A DNA stretch of 64,000 bases, taken from NCBI RefSeq assembly GCF_016107395.1, contig NZ_JAAIKO010000027.1, forward strand, positions 1 to 64,000, written 5' to 3'. The notes under the pieces were generated by a model. The model was not told the DNA's origin and searched no databases. It saw only the letters and a program-made list of their open reading frames with translations. The stretch comes from Streptomyces fildesensis (lineage in GTDB: Bacteria; Actinomycetota; Actinomycetes; Streptomycetales; Streptomycetaceae). The position numbers and the translations under genes were made by a program. Of the stretch, positions 26,542 through 35,759 are shown one piece after another. Numbering within the stretch: the stretch's first letter is position 1; the number at the start of each line of letters is the position of its first letter.

Positions 26542-28266
26542 CTACTTGGCGTCGGCGTAGCACTCCACGACGTTCGTCTCCAGCGGGAAGCGGACCGGGG
26601 TGTCGCCGAAGACCAGGCGGCGGGCCTCCTCGCCCGCCGCGGCGACGGCGGCCTCGACGGGGCCCGCGAGGCCGGTCGGGGTGTGCACGATGATCTCGTC
26701 GTGCTGGAAGAAGACCAGTTGCGGCTCGGGGCCGATCGCCGCGAGGCGGCGCCGGGTGGCGGCGAGCATCGCCAGGGCCCAGTCGGAGGCGCTGGCCTGG
26801 ATGATGAAGTTACGGGTGAAGCGCCCCCAGGAACGGGCGGCCCGCCGGTCGGGCGAGGAGCCGTCGTCGGAACCCGATCCCGAACCGGATCCGGAACCCA
26901 GGTCCGCGTCCTCCGTGTCCAGCCAGCCGGAGGCCGGCGTCGGGGAGGTGCGGCCCAGCCGGGAGCGGACCACGCCGCCGCCTTCACCGATGCGGGCGGC
27001 GGATTCGACGAGGCCCATCGCGTCGGGGAAGCGGCGGCGGAGAATCGCGAGCAGCTGACCCGCCTCGCCGCTGGTCTGCCCGTACATGGCGGCCAGCAGG
27101 CCGATCTTGGCGCGGCTGCGGTCGCCGCCGAACGCGGTGCGCGCGATGCCCGCGTAGAGATCGCCCTCCGCCGCCGCGGCGGCCAGGCCCGTGTCGGCCG
27201 ACATCGCCGCGAGCACCCGGGGCTCCAGCTGGCCTGCGTCGGCGACGACCAGCCGGTGGCCGGGGTCGGCGACGACGGCGGACCGCAGCAGCCGGGGGAT
27301 CTGCAGGGCGCCGCCGCCCCGGGTCGCCCAGCGGCCGGAGACCACCCCGCCGACGACGTACTCGGCGCGGAACCGGCCGCCGCGCACCCAGCTCTCGCGC
27401 CAGGCCCAGCCGTGGGCGGCGTGGATCCTGGACAGTTCCTTGTAGCGCAGCAGCAGCGCCGCCGCCGGGTGCTCGACCTCGCGCAGCACATGCGAGCGGG
27501 TCGACGGCAGCTGGACGCCGACCCGGGCGAAGGCGGGCAGCACCTGGGCGGGGGAGTCCGGGTTGACCGGGCTGCCGAGCGCCTCCTGGACCTGGGTCGC
27601 GAGTTCGCCCAGCAGCTTGGGGCGGGCGCCGCCCGACGGGCGCGGGCCCAGCAGACCGGTCAGCAGTTCGTCGTGCACGGCGGCGCTCCACGGCAGTCCG
27701 CCGCGGCCCATCTCGGCGGCGGCCAGCGATCCGGCGGACTCGGCGGCGCACAGCAGCCGCATCCGGCCCGGGTGCTCGCCCTCCTGGAGCCGGCGCTGCT
27801 GCTCGGCGTGCACGGCGACGACGGCCGTCAGCGGATCGGCGTCCTGCGGCAGGTGGTGCCGGTCGGCCGCGAAGAGCACCGGCTGGTCGTCGGCCGCGCC
27901 CTCCCGGGCGTCCTCGGGGACCGGCAGATCCTTCAGCCGCGCCCACGCGGCGCCGAGCGAGCGCGGCTGTCCGTGCCGGCCGTCCCGGCCGAGCAGCAGC
28001 GTTTCGACGAGTTTCAGATCGTGGCAGCGGGCCGGCCGTACCGGCAGCCGGTCGAGCAGCCGGGGGTACAGGTCCTCGGTCGCCGCCCACACCCAGCGCG
28101 GCCCGCCGGACGCCTCGCGGGCGGCGATGGCGGCGGCGAGATCGGCCACCCGCTCGGCGGACCCGGTCGGTACGCCCTCCTCGTCCAGCACCAGCAGCCG
28201 CCCGCCGTGCCCCACGGGGTCGGGTGCGACGGCGACGCGTGGCGCGGAGGGCAGAGGAGTGCTCAC
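26542..28266 (-). CDS. Bifunctional 3'-5' exonuclease / PolA-type DNA polymerase
   Basis: This 574-residue protein is a shortened family A polymerase. The N-terminal 200 residues look like a degenerate 3'-5' exonuclease domain, and the polymerase fingers and palm follow. Motif A is seen in VADAGQLEPRVLAAMS, motif B in RAKIGLLAAMYGQTSGEA and motif C in VFFQHDEIIVH. It lacks the 5' nuclease domain of PolA. Such proteins accompany the main PolA in actinobacteria and may act in repair. The start is a GTG at 28266 without a clear ribosome binding site. Confidence 0.88.
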   Translation of the reverse strand: MSTPLPSAPRVAVAPDPVGHGGRLLVLDEEGVPTGSAERVADLAAAIAAREASGGPRWVWAATEDLYPRLLDRLPVRPARCHDLKLVETLLLGRDGRHGQPRSLGAAWARLKDLPVPEDAREGAADDQPVLFAADRHHLPQDADPLTAVVAVHAEQQRRLQEGEHPGRMRLLCAAESAGSLAAAEMGRGGLPWSAAVHDELLTGLLGPRPSGGARPKLLGELATQVQEALGSPVNPDSPAQVLPAFARVGVQLPSTRSHVLREVEHPAAALLLRYKELSRIHAAHGWAWRESWVRGGRFRAEYVVGGVVSGRWATRGGGALQIPRLLRSAVVADPGHRLVVADAGQLEPRVLAAMSADTGLAAAAAEGDLYAGIARTAFGGDRSRAKIGLLAAMYGQTSGEAGQLLAILRRRFPDAMGLVESAARIGEGGGVVRSRLGRTSPTPASGWLDTEDADLGSGSGSGSGSDDGSSPDRRAARSWGRFTRNFIIQASASDWALAMLAATRRRLAAIGPEPQLVFFQHDEIIVHTPTGLAGPVEAAVAAAGEEARRLVFGDTPVRFPLETNVVECYADAK

Positions 28267-28318
28267 GGGTCGAGCGTAGAGCGGGGCACTGACAACGGGC
28301 CGTGTGCAAGGCGGCCGG

Positions 28319-30049
28319 TCAGCGGTCCAGGAGCGTGTCGCGGTGCTGGGCGCGGTACTCGTCGAGCAGCGCCATCCGGTCCGCCGTGGTGAAGGGCCGG
28401 TACGCCGCGCCGCAGGGGCCCGCGTCCGGCGGGGACCACCAGACCGGATCCGCGCACGAGAAGCCGGTGCGGCGCAGGCCGACCCGGTGGACCTTGTTGG
28501 TGGCGGTGACCGGCATCCGCGCGGTCACGCGCACGAAGCGCGGCGGCATCTTCGTGCCCAGATCCGGCTGGGCGGCGAGGAAGGCGGCGAACGCGGCCGG
28601 GTCGAAGGCGGCGCCGTCGTGCAGGGCGAGGGTCGCCATGACCTGGTCGCCCGCCACCGGGTCAGGGACGGCGTAGACGGCGGCCGAGGCTGCGTCCGGG
28701 AAGCGGGCCAGGATGTTCTCGATGACCGCGGCGGCCAGGTTCTCGCTGTCGACGCGCAGCCGGTCGTCGCTGCGCCCGGCGAAGTGGAAGAAGCCCTCGG
28801 CGTCACGGAAGAACAGATCGCCGGTCCAGTACCAGTCGCCGCGCAGCCGGTCGGCGACGGCCTGCTCGTTCTTCCAGTAGCCCTCGAACGTGCTCCGGCC
28901 GCGGTTGACCAGCTCGCCGATCGCCTCGTCGCCGTTGAGCAGCCGGCCGTCGGCGTCGAAACGCGCGGGCGGGCGTTCCCGGCCGGTGCCGGGGTCCACG
29001 ACGGCGAGATCCGCACCCGGGGCGGCGCGGCCGATGGCGCCGGGTGGTGTGCCGGGGGAGCGCTGGATGGCGGCGCCGCCCTCGGAGGAGCCGTACCCCT
29101 CGATGAGCGGGGCGCCGAAGCGGGCGGCGAAGCGGGTGGCGTCGACGGCCCCGGCCTCGGTGCCGAAGCCGTGCCGCAGTGGGTGGTCGCGGTCGTCGGG
29201 GCGTTCGGGGGTCGCGAGCAGGAACTGCACGGCGCGGCCGACGTAGGTGAAGTACGTGGCCCCGTAGGCCCGTATGTCGGGCAGGAACCCCGAGGCGGAG
29301 AACTTCCGGGTCAGGGCGACTGCGGCCCCGCCGGTCAGTGCCGGGGCCCAGTTGGCCATGACGGCGTTGCCGTGGAACAGCGGCATGCAGATGTAGTGGA
29401 CGTCCTCGGGCACCACGCCCAGGAAGTCGACCAGTGCCTGCCCGGCGTGGGCGAGGCGGCCCTGGGAGCAGATCACCGCTTTGGGGGTGCCGGTCGAGCC
29501 GGAGGTGAAGTACAGCAGCATCCGGGTCCCGGGCGTGACCTCCGGCGCGGGTTCCGGCTCGGCGCCCGCGTACGGGGCGAGCAGCGCGTCGTACGCGGGG
29601 TCGTCGACGACGAGGACGCGGTCGCGGGCGAGCGACGGTCCCAGGTCGAGGCCGTCGAGCAGCGGGAGGTGGGCGCGTTCGGTGACCAGCAGGGCGCATT
29701 CGGTGTGGGCGATGTCGCGGGCCAGTTCCGGGCCGCGCCGGGTCGGGTTGACGCCGACCACGGTGGCTCCGGCGAGTGCGGCCGCGCCCAGCCACAGGGG
29801 GTACTCGGGGACGTTGTCCAGCAGGACGCCGACATGCGGCTGCGCTCCGGGCGGCAGCAGATCGCGCAGCAGCGCGGCGCGGGCCGCCGACGCGGCGGCG
29901 GTCTCGTGGTGGGTGAGGACCAGATCGCGGTACTTCAGGCCCGGCCGGTGGTCCTTCCACCGCGCGCGCACCAGCTCCGCGACCGTGGTGCCGGCCGCGG
30001 AGCCGGTGTCCGGGGTGTGAGCGGCCCCCGCCGTGTGCGTGCTCCCCAT
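28319..30049 (-). CDS. Acyl-CoA synthetase, FATP/long-chain type
   Basis: This 576-residue adenylate-forming enzyme activates a fatty or other carboxylic acid to its CoA thioester. The P-loop YFTSGSTGTPKAVICSQG, the GYGSSEGG segment, YWTGDLF with FAGRSDDRLRVDSENLA, and a C-terminal TNKVHRVGLRR segment with the catalytic Lys are present. It resembles long-chain/FATP-like synthetases rather than the fatty acyl-AMP ligase at 46728. ATG 30049 is preferred to earlier frames because GGGAGG lies 5 nt upstream. The palindrome at 30089-30103 lies 40 bp before the start and may bind a TetR-type regulator. Confidence 0.9.
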   Translation of the reverse strand: MGSTHTAGAAHTPDTGSAAGTTVAELVRARWKDHRPGLKYRDLVLTHHETAAASAARAALLRDLLPPGAQPHVGVLLDNVPEYPLWLGAAALAGATVVGVNPTRRGPELARDIAHTECALLVTERAHLPLLDGLDLGPSLARDRVLVVDDPAYDALLAPYAGAEPEPAPEVTPGTRMLLYFTSGSTGTPKAVICSQGRLAHAGQALVDFLGVVPEDVHYICMPLFHGNAVMANWAPALTGGAAVALTRKFSASGFLPDIRAYGATYFTYVGRAVQFLLATPERPDDRDHPLRHGFGTEAGAVDATRFAARFGAPLIEGYGSSEGGAAIQRSPGTPPGAIGRAAPGADLAVVDPGTGRERPPARFDADGRLLNGDEAIGELVNRGRSTFEGYWKNEQAVADRLRGDWYWTGDLFFRDAEGFFHFAGRSDDRLRVDSENLAAAVIENILARFPDAASAAVYAVPDPVAGDQVMATLALHDGAAFDPAAFAAFLAAQPDLGTKMPPRFVRVTARMPVTATNKVHRVGLRRTGFSCADPVWWSPPDAGPCGAAYRPFTTADRMALLDEYRAQHRDTLLDR

Positions 30050-30088
30050 CGCCGCCTCCCGTCCGTTGGACAGCAAGCGGCACCATAA

Positions 30089-30103
30089 CTGACTAGTCGT
30101 CAG
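30089..30103. promoter_or_regulatory. Operator-like palindrome before the acyl-CoA synthetase
   Basis: CTGAC-TAGTC-GTCAG has perfect 5-bp arms and also contains the 8-bp palindrome GACTAGTC (30091-30098). Its AT content and place, 40 bp upstream of the start, fit a TetR-family site. No regulator gene is adjacent. Confidence 0.5.
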
Positions 30104-30157
30104 ATGTGGAGGGGGCGATCGACGGCGGGGGCCGGTGCGAGCGGTCGGGGTGCTGCG

Positions 30158-30526
30158 TCAGGAACCCTGCTGAGCCTGCTCGACGGACTTGCGGACCTCG
30201 TCCATGTCCAGCGCGCGCGCCTGGCCGATCACATCGTCCAGGGCCGCGGCCGGCAGCGCGCCGGGCTGGGCGAAGACGGCGACGCGGTCGCGGACGATCA
30301 TCAGCGTCGGGATCGACTGGATGTCGAACGAGGCGGCCAGCTCCGGCTGCGCCTCGGTGTCCACCTTCGCGAAGACCAGGTCCGGATTCGCCTCGGCGGC
30401 CTTCTCGTAGACCGGGGCGAACATCCGGCACGGGCCGCACCAAGCGGCCCAGAAGTCGATCAGGACGAAATCGTTCTTGGTCACGACCTCGTCGAAGTTG
30501 TCCTTGGTCAGCTCGACAGTGCTCAT
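30158..30526 (-). CDS. trxA: Thioredoxin
   Basis: This 122-residue protein has the thioredoxin fold with active site WCGPC (Cys30 and Cys33), the buried Asp in VLIDFWAAW and the cis-Pro in IQSIPTLMIV. It reduces disulfides in cytoplasmic proteins, normally with thioredoxin reductase, which is not in the window. The ATG at 30526 is more likely than the one three codons upstream. No operon partner is evident, so it is probably one of several thioredoxins in the genome. Confidence 0.95.
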   Translation of the reverse strand: MSTVELTKDNFDEVVTKNDFVLIDFWAAWCGPCRMFAPVYEKAAEANPDLVFAKVDTEAQPELAASFDIQSIPTLMIVRDRVAVFAQPGALPAAALDDVIGQARALDMDEVRKSVEQAQQGS

Positions 30527-30636
30527 GGTGCGCATAACGGGGTGTGCCGATCGGATATTCCGGCGACTTCACTCATCCGGGTGATGGGGTGACCGGGTGC
30601 AGTGGCGATCAGTGGGTGGGTCTCGTTGGTCCTGTC

Positions 30637-30852
30637 ATGGGAACGACGGAATGGGCCCGGGACAGCGGCGGTGCGAACGACGGAGCCGCCTGGCGCGTCA
30701 CCCGGGGTGGAACGATTCCGCACGGCTCGGACGTCCCGGTGTACGCCGCCCTGGCCGACCAGTGGCGGTCGGCCGGGCGGATGGTACCGGGGCAGATCGA
30801 CGCGGAGTGGGCCGAGCTGGTCGGACGGATCCCGCGGTTGACGGGGGTGTGA
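30637..30852 (+). CDS. Small hypothetical protein
   Basis: This 71-residue soluble protein is rich in Trp and Ala (TTEWARD, VYAALADQWRSAGRMVPG, DAEWAELVGRIPRL). The pattern looks like a real small actinobacterial protein, since hydrophobic residues recur and codon usage is GC3-rich. No function is recognised. The ATG at 30637 has no clear ribosome binding site, and the longer frame from 30544 is less likely. Confidence 0.5.
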   Translation: MGTTEWARDSGGANDGAAWRVTRGGTIPHGSDVPVYAALADQWRSAGRMVPGQIDAEWAELVGRIPRLTGV

Positions 30853-30935
30853 CGACCGGAAGCGGGATGTGACGGCCGCAGTCGGGATACGGCGGGAGAG
30901 CGGCCACGAACGGCCCTGCCGCGGTCCGGGACGCC

Positions 30936-31802
30936 TCAGCCCTCGTCGAAGACCAGGTCCTCGGGCGGACGGTTCATCCGCACCGTCTGGCCCGAGACCT
31001 CCACCACCGTCTCGAAGCCGGTGTACTGGCCGCGGGACACGATCAGCACGCGGTCGCCCCGCTGGTCCAGGAAGGCGGCGAACCCGGCCAGCGACGGGTC
31101 TCCCGCGCCCAGCGCCAGGTAGTCCGCCAGCCGACGGAACAGCTTCGGCATGATCACGGCCTCCGAGGTGATCGACTCCAGGCCGTCGATCCGCGCCCCT
31201 GACTGGGTGACGTCCAGCGACCACAGCCCGACGCCCTTGGACCGGGCCGCGTCCACCGCCGCGGTCAGCGCCTGGCGCAGATCCACGTACAGATTCCGGT
31301 AGTACGTCGGATAGGCCAGGCCCTCCGCGAGCTGGTGGAAGTTGGCCGTCTCCTCCAGCAGCGCCGCCTCCACCCGGATCCGTTCCCCGCTGGTGCCCGG
31401 CGCCGCGCCCTTGCCGACCAGGGCCACGCACCGCCCGTACAGATCGGCGCCGCGGCTGAGGAGGTAGCCGGGCAGCTGCGCCGGCTCCGCCGCGCTCACG
31501 GTGCCGTGCCCGTCGCGGGTGACCCCGGTGAAGCCCAGCCAGGACAGCAGCTCCCCGGCGGCCTGGTCGGCGTACGGCGCCGGCTGGTGCAGTTCATGGC
31601 CGTGCGCCGGTATGTAGTGCGTCTCCAGGGCGTCGATCGCGTCCAGCCGCAGCTGCGCGCCGCCCGTCGCGTTGCGCTGCACCCGGTGCTTGCCCTCCAC
31701 CAGGTCCCAGTGCGCCGGATCGGTGGGGTAGAAGCGGATGGAGTCCCCGTCGGGACGGGCTCCGGTGATCCGGTACGTGCCCTCGATGACGAGCATGGGC
31801 AT
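30936..31802 (-). CDS. SNase-like (thermonuclease-fold) protein
   Basis: This 288-residue protein begins with a staphylococcal nuclease-like OB fold: YRITGARPDGDSIRFYP, then RLDAIDALETHY, which matches the RLxGIDAPE motif of thermonucleases, and AARSKGVGLWSLD, which matches the G-x-GLW end motif. The Glu of the IDALE segment is present; other catalytic Arg residues are not certain. The C-terminal 100 residues are of unknown fold. No signal peptide is seen. GAGGAGG lies 7 nt before the ATG at 31802. A nuclease activity is plausible but not assured. Confidence 0.7.
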   Translation of the reverse strand: MPMLVIEGTYRITGARPDGDSIRFYPTDPAHWDLVEGKHRVQRNATGGAQLRLDAIDALETHYIPAHGHELHQPAPYADQAAGELLSWLGFTGVTRDGHGTVSAAEPAQLPGYLLSRGADLYGRCVALVGKGAAPGTSGERIRVEAALLEETANFHQLAEGLAYPTYYRNLYVDLRQALTAAVDAARSKGVGLWSLDVTQSGARIDGLESITSEAVIMPKLFRRLADYLALGAGDPSLAGFAAFLDQRGDRVLIVSRGQYTGFETVVEVSGQTVRMNRPPEDLVFDEG

Positions 31803-32072
31803 GGCGACGCCTCCTCAGCGTGTCCACGTATCCGCCCGGTCGGCGCGGCCGGCTGTCCGCCGCGGGCCGCCCGCGGATCCTCGGTGGATGTCCCGCGCGG
31901 TTCCCTTCCCTCCAGCGTGACGCAGAAATCCCGGCGGCACCGGGGACCGGCCGGTAACGGCGGGCTGAATTCTTCTCATCAACCCACAGCGTGGACGCCC
32001 CCTTGAGCTGGATTCGAGGGCCGGTACACATCCTCGGACGCATCGCCCGGAGTGACCCGAAAGGAACCTGCT
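31803..32072. other. Divergent promoter region before biosynthetic system A
   Basis: No gene is seen here apart from the short leader ORF that follows. At 32003-32020 lie heptamers TTGAGCT and TCGAGGG separated by GGAT (11-bp period), then TACACA at 32025-32030. This arrangement resembles a SARP operator next to a -10 box, though the spacing to the -10 is shorter than usual. Confidence 0.4.
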
Positions 32073-32120
32073 GTGAACGTACGCGCGACGTTCCACAAGC
32101 CGGGACGGCGGCCATGGTGA
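32073..32120 (+). CDS. Putative 15-codon leader ORF before the acyl-CoA dehydrogenase operon
   Basis: AAAGGA (32060-32065) lies 7 nt before GTG 32073, which opens a 15-codon frame ending in TGG and TGA (118-120 of the 32 kb line). The peptide is basic (MNVRATFHKPGRRPW). Its stop codon overlaps the start region ATGGTGA of the first acyl-CoA dehydrogenase gene, which has no good ribosome binding site of its own. It may serve translational coupling or attenuation. It is also possible that the GTG was the ancestral start and a frameshift separated it. Confidence 0.45.
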   Translation: MNVRATFHKPGRRPW

Positions 32121-33928
32121 CGGTCCTGCGGCGCGCCGGTGCCGGGGAAGGCGCCCTGGCGGTCCCGCAACTGCGCCATTCGTCCTGGGAGCTGGCGGCC
32201 CGCTTCGACCGGGAGCTGGGGGACCCGGGCGACCCTGCCACCGTCTTCTCCTACCAGGAAGCCGTCCGGCTGGACGACGCCGAGGAGTTCCCCGACGAGG
32301 CGTGCGCCGCCCTCGACGCCTGGGGCCTCGCCGACTACTACGTGCCCGCCGACTACGGCGGGGTGCTCACCGGCTTCGAGGACCTGCAGCAGCTCATCCG
32401 GATGCTGGCCCGGCGCGATCTGACGGTCGCCGTCGGACACGGCAAGACCTTCCTCGGCTCGGTGTCGGTGTGGGTCTCAGGCGACCACGCGGCGGCGGTC
32501 CGGCTCGGTGCGCTGGTCAAGGCGGGTGCCCGCGTCTCGCTCGGCCTGACGGAGCGCACCCACGGCAGCGACATCATGGCGGGCGAGCTCACCGCGGAAC
32601 CGGTCGGCCCCGGCTACCGCGTCAACGGCGAGAAGTGGCTGATCAACAACGCCACCCGCGGCCGGCTGCTCAGCCTGCTCGCCCGAACGTCGCCCGTCGG
32701 CGGCCCGCGCGGCTTCACCCTGCTCCTCCTCGACAAGGAGGAACTGCCCGAGGAGACCTACCGCTGCCTGCCCAAGGTGCCCACCCACGGCATCCGCGGG
32801 GCGGACATCAGCGGCGTCGTCATCCAGGACGCGGTGGTGGGCCCGGAGGCGGTGGTCGGCGGGGCCGGCGGCGGTGCGGAGCTGCTCCTCAAGTCGCTCC
32901 AGCTCACCCGGACGCTCTGCCCGTCGCTGTCGCTCGGCGCGGCCGACCACGCGCTGCGGCTGGCCATGGAGTTCGCCAGTGAGCGGGTGCTCTACGGCCG
33001 ACGGCTGACCGAACTCCCCCTCACCCGGCGCACCCTGGCCGAGGCTTACGCCGACCTGCTGGTCTGCGAGGCGCTGAGCACGGTGGCGACCCGCAGCATC
33101 CACGCGCTGCCGAGCGAGCTGAGCGTCACCTCCGCCGTCGCCAAGTACCTCGTGCCGACCATCATCGACGGACAGGTCGCCTCGCTGGGATCCCTGCTGG
33201 GCGCACGGTCGTTCCTGTCGGGCGAGTTCGCCCACGGCAGCTTCCAGAAGGTGGCCCGCGACCACCGCATCGTCGGCATCTTCGACGGCAACACCCTCGT
33301 CAACCAGTACTCGTTGGTGGCGCAGTTCCGTTCGCTGGCCCGCAACTACCTCGGGCCGCTGGACCACCGCCCGCGGTTGGGCACCCTGTTCAACCTGAGC
33401 CGGCCGCTGCCGCCGTTCGACCCCGAGCGGCTCACCCTGCTCTCCCGCTACGGCAGCAGCGTCCTGGGCACCCTGCCCGCCTCCGTGACCCGGCTGGCGG
33501 ACGCGGCGCTGCTCGACCCCGCGCTCGGCGGCGCCGCCCGGTGCGCCGCGGAACTGCGGGTGGCGGCCGACGCGCTGCACCGCAGGATCGCCCGCCGGAT
33601 GGAAACGGTGGCGGCCGCGTCACCCGAGAGCTTCACCGACGCACGCAAGTACGGGCTCTGCTTCGCCGGGGCCGCCTGCCTGGGACTGTGGCTGCACAGC
33701 CACCGTGAGGCGGAGGCGGGCGGGACCGGCGGGCTCTGGCAGGACGGTCTGTGGCTCGAAGCCGTACTGAACCGGCTGCTGGCCCGCCTGGAGGCGCGCC
33801 CGGCCGCGGGCGCCGCGGAGGACCCGCTGTTCGAGCGGCTCTACACACAGCTGACCCAGCAGTACCAGGACGGCAGTCTCTTCTCGTTGCTGCCCTGCCC
33901 GATAGCCGAGGGACCGCCATCATGCTGA
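32114..33928 (+). CDS. Acyl-CoA dehydrogenase 1 of biosynthetic system A
   Basis: This flavoprotein of about 604 residues has the acyl-CoA dehydrogenase fold: N-terminal helical domain, beta domain with SLGLTERTHGSDIMAGELTAE and VNGEKWLINNATRG, and helical domain with SERVLYGRRLTELPLTRRTLAEAYADLL. At 604 residues it is longer than the usual 380 because of a C-terminal extension of about 170 residues. It probably introduces a double bond into a fatty acyl thioester, on CoA or on an ACP. It overlaps the next dehydrogenase gene by seven bases, so the two likely form a pair. The catalytic Glu could not be placed with confidence. Confidence 0.88.
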   Translation: MVTVLRRAGAGEGALAVPQLRHSSWELAARFDRELGDPGDPATVFSYQEAVRLDDAEEFPDEACAALDAWGLADYYVPADYGGVLTGFEDLQQLIRMLARRDLTVAVGHGKTFLGSVSVWVSGDHAAAVRLGALVKAGARVSLGLTERTHGSDIMAGELTAEPVGPGYRVNGEKWLINNATRGRLLSLLARTSPVGGPRGFTLLLLDKEELPEETYRCLPKVPTHGIRGADISGVVIQDAVVGPEAVVGGAGGGAELLLKSLQLTRTLCPSLSLGAADHALRLAMEFASERVLYGRRLTELPLTRRTLAEAYADLLVCEALSTVATRSIHALPSELSVTSAVAKYLVPTIIDGQVASLGSLLGARSFLSGEFAHGSFQKVARDHRIVGIFDGNTLVNQYSLVAQFRSLARNYLGPLDHRPRLGTLFNLSRPLPPFDPERLTLLSRYGSSVLGTLPASVTRLADAALLDPALGGAARCAAELRVAADALHRRIARRMETVAAASPESFTDARKYGLCFAGAACLGLWLHSHREAEAGGTGGLWQDGLWLEAVLNRLLARLEARPAAGAAEDPLFERLYTQLTQQYQDGSLFSLLPCPIAEGPPSC

Positions 33929-35730
33929 AGGACAACAGCTCCCGCCCGCAGCCGGGCCCCGTCCCGGACGCCGGACCGGCGCAGCCGGCCGGGCTCCGGT
34001 CGGTGGACCCGGCGGAAGTCGCCATCCAGGCCAGGGTCGCCGAACTGGAGCAACTGCTCGGCGACCCCCGCGACCCGGACAACCCCTTCGGGCACGACGC
34101 GTTGCTCGCCGCCGACGACCGCAGCGAACTCCTCCCCTCCGCGGAGGACGCGCTCACCGGCTTCGGCCTCAACCACGAGTTCGTGCCGGTGGAACTCGGC
34201 GGGCGGCTCGCCCGGGTGGACACCCTCGCCCGGGTGCTGCGACCGGTCTTCCGCCGGGACGCCTCACTCGCGCTGGGCTACGGAGTGACGTCCTTCCTCG
34301 CCGCGGTCGCGGTGTGGGCGGCCGGTACGCCCGAGCAGCGCCGCTGGACCGCCGACCTGCTGATGGGCGGCGGCCGGCTGGCCATCGCCTACCACGAGCT
34401 GGCACACGGCAACGACTTCGTCCGCAACGAGTTCACCGCGCTCCCCGACGGCACCGGCTTCCGGCTGGACGGCCGCAAGGAAGTGATCAACAACGCCGGG
34501 CGCGCCGAGGCCCTCGTCCTGTTCAGCCGCACCGCGAAGGAGGCCGGCGCCCGCAGCCACTCCGTGCTGCTCGTCGACAAGAGCGTGCTCCCCGCCGACC
34601 GGTTCGAGCATCTGCCGCGCTACCGCACGGTCGGGGTGAAGGGCTGCGAGATCGGCGGCTTCCACTTCCGTGACTGCCCGCTGCCCGGCGACGCGCTCGT
34701 CGGCGGGCTCGGCGAAGGCGTGGAGATCGCCCTGCGGTCCTTCCAGATCACCCGCAGCGCCATTCCCGCGATGGTGCTGGCGGGCGCCGACACGGCGCTG
34801 CGCACCGTGGTCGGCTTCGCCGTCGACCGGCAGCTGTACGGCCGTTCGGTACTGGAGATCCCGCACGCCCGGTCCACCGTGGCGGGCGCCTTCACCGACC
34901 TGCTGATCTGCGACTCCCTCGCGCTGGCCGCCACCCGGGCGGTCCATCTGCTGCCCGGCCAGACCAGCGTGTACGCGGCGGTGGTGAAGTACCTGGTGCC
35001 CAAGTTCCTGCAGGACGCCACCTACGACCTCTCGATCGTGCTGGGCGCCAACTTCTATGTACGCAACGGTGAGTACGGCATCTTCCAGAAGCACGTACGC
35101 GACCTGCCGATGACCAGCCTCGGACACGCCGGGACCGCCGCCTGCCAGGCCACGATCATTCCCCAACTGCCGCGGCTGGCCCGCAAGTCGTGGTTCGCCG
35201 GCGAACCCGCCCCCGCCTCGCTCTTCCGCAGCTGGGAGGGTCTGCCGCCGCTCGACACGAGCCGGCTGTCGCTCGCGGCGGACGGTGACGCGCTCGCCGC
35301 CTCCCTGGTGACCGGGTACGACTGGCTGCGGGCCACCGGCAGCGGGGGGACCGACGCGGCCGCACTGATCGAACTCGTCTGCTCGCTCGTCGAGGAACTG
35401 CGCGAACTGCAGGGCGAGTGCACGGAGATGCCGCCCGAGGACCGCACCGTACTGGCCAGCCCGCACGCCTACGCGCTCGCCGACCGGTACGCCCTGGTGC
35501 TCGCGGGATCCGCCGTCCTCAACGTATGGCGCGAACAACTGGGGGGCGGCTCGCCGTTCCTGGCCGACCCGTCCTGGCCGACGGCCGCGCTCGCCCGGAT
35601 CGCCCGGCGGCTGGGGCTGCCCGTCCCGGAACGCACCCGGGACGAGGTGGACTGGCTGCTCGGCGAGGTCCTCGACCGCTACCACGGCGAACGCAGCTAC
35701 GACCTCTACGACAGCCCCCTGGCCGGTTGA
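33922..35730 (+). CDS. Acyl-CoA dehydrogenase 2 of biosynthetic system A
   Basis: This 602-residue protein is a paralogue of the upstream gene, with the same long C-terminal extension. Dehydrogenase segments include IAYHELAHGNDFVRNEFTALPDGTGFRLDGRKEVINNAGRAE in the flavin-binding beta domain and RQLYGRSVLEIPHARSTVAGAFTDLL in the helical domain. Pairs of such dehydrogenases beside ACP and fatty acyl-AMP ligase genes are known in lipopeptide and polyketide clusters, where they desaturate the acyl chain. One member may act at a different position or be mainly structural. ATG 33922 lies inside the end of the first gene. Confidence 0.87.
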   Translation: MLKDNSSRPQPGPVPDAGPAQPAGLRSVDPAEVAIQARVAELEQLLGDPRDPDNPFGHDALLAADDRSELLPSAEDALTGFGLNHEFVPVELGGRLARVDTLARVLRPVFRRDASLALGYGVTSFLAAVAVWAAGTPEQRRWTADLLMGGGRLAIAYHELAHGNDFVRNEFTALPDGTGFRLDGRKEVINNAGRAEALVLFSRTAKEAGARSHSVLLVDKSVLPADRFEHLPRYRTVGVKGCEIGGFHFRDCPLPGDALVGGLGEGVEIALRSFQITRSAIPAMVLAGADTALRTVVGFAVDRQLYGRSVLEIPHARSTVAGAFTDLLICDSLALAATRAVHLLPGQTSVYAAVVKYLVPKFLQDATYDLSIVLGANFYVRNGEYGIFQKHVRDLPMTSLGHAGTAACQATIIPQLPRLARKSWFAGEPAPASLFRSWEGLPPLDTSRLSLAADGDALAASLVTGYDWLRATGSGGTDAAALIELVCSLVEELRELQGECTEMPPEDRTVLASPHAYALADRYALVLAGSAVLNVWREQLGGGSPFLADPSWPTAALARIARRLGLPVPERTRDEVDWLLGEVLDRYHGERSYDLYDSPLAG

Positions 35731-35759
35731 GCGGCACCGAGACACAAGAGGAGTCGGAC

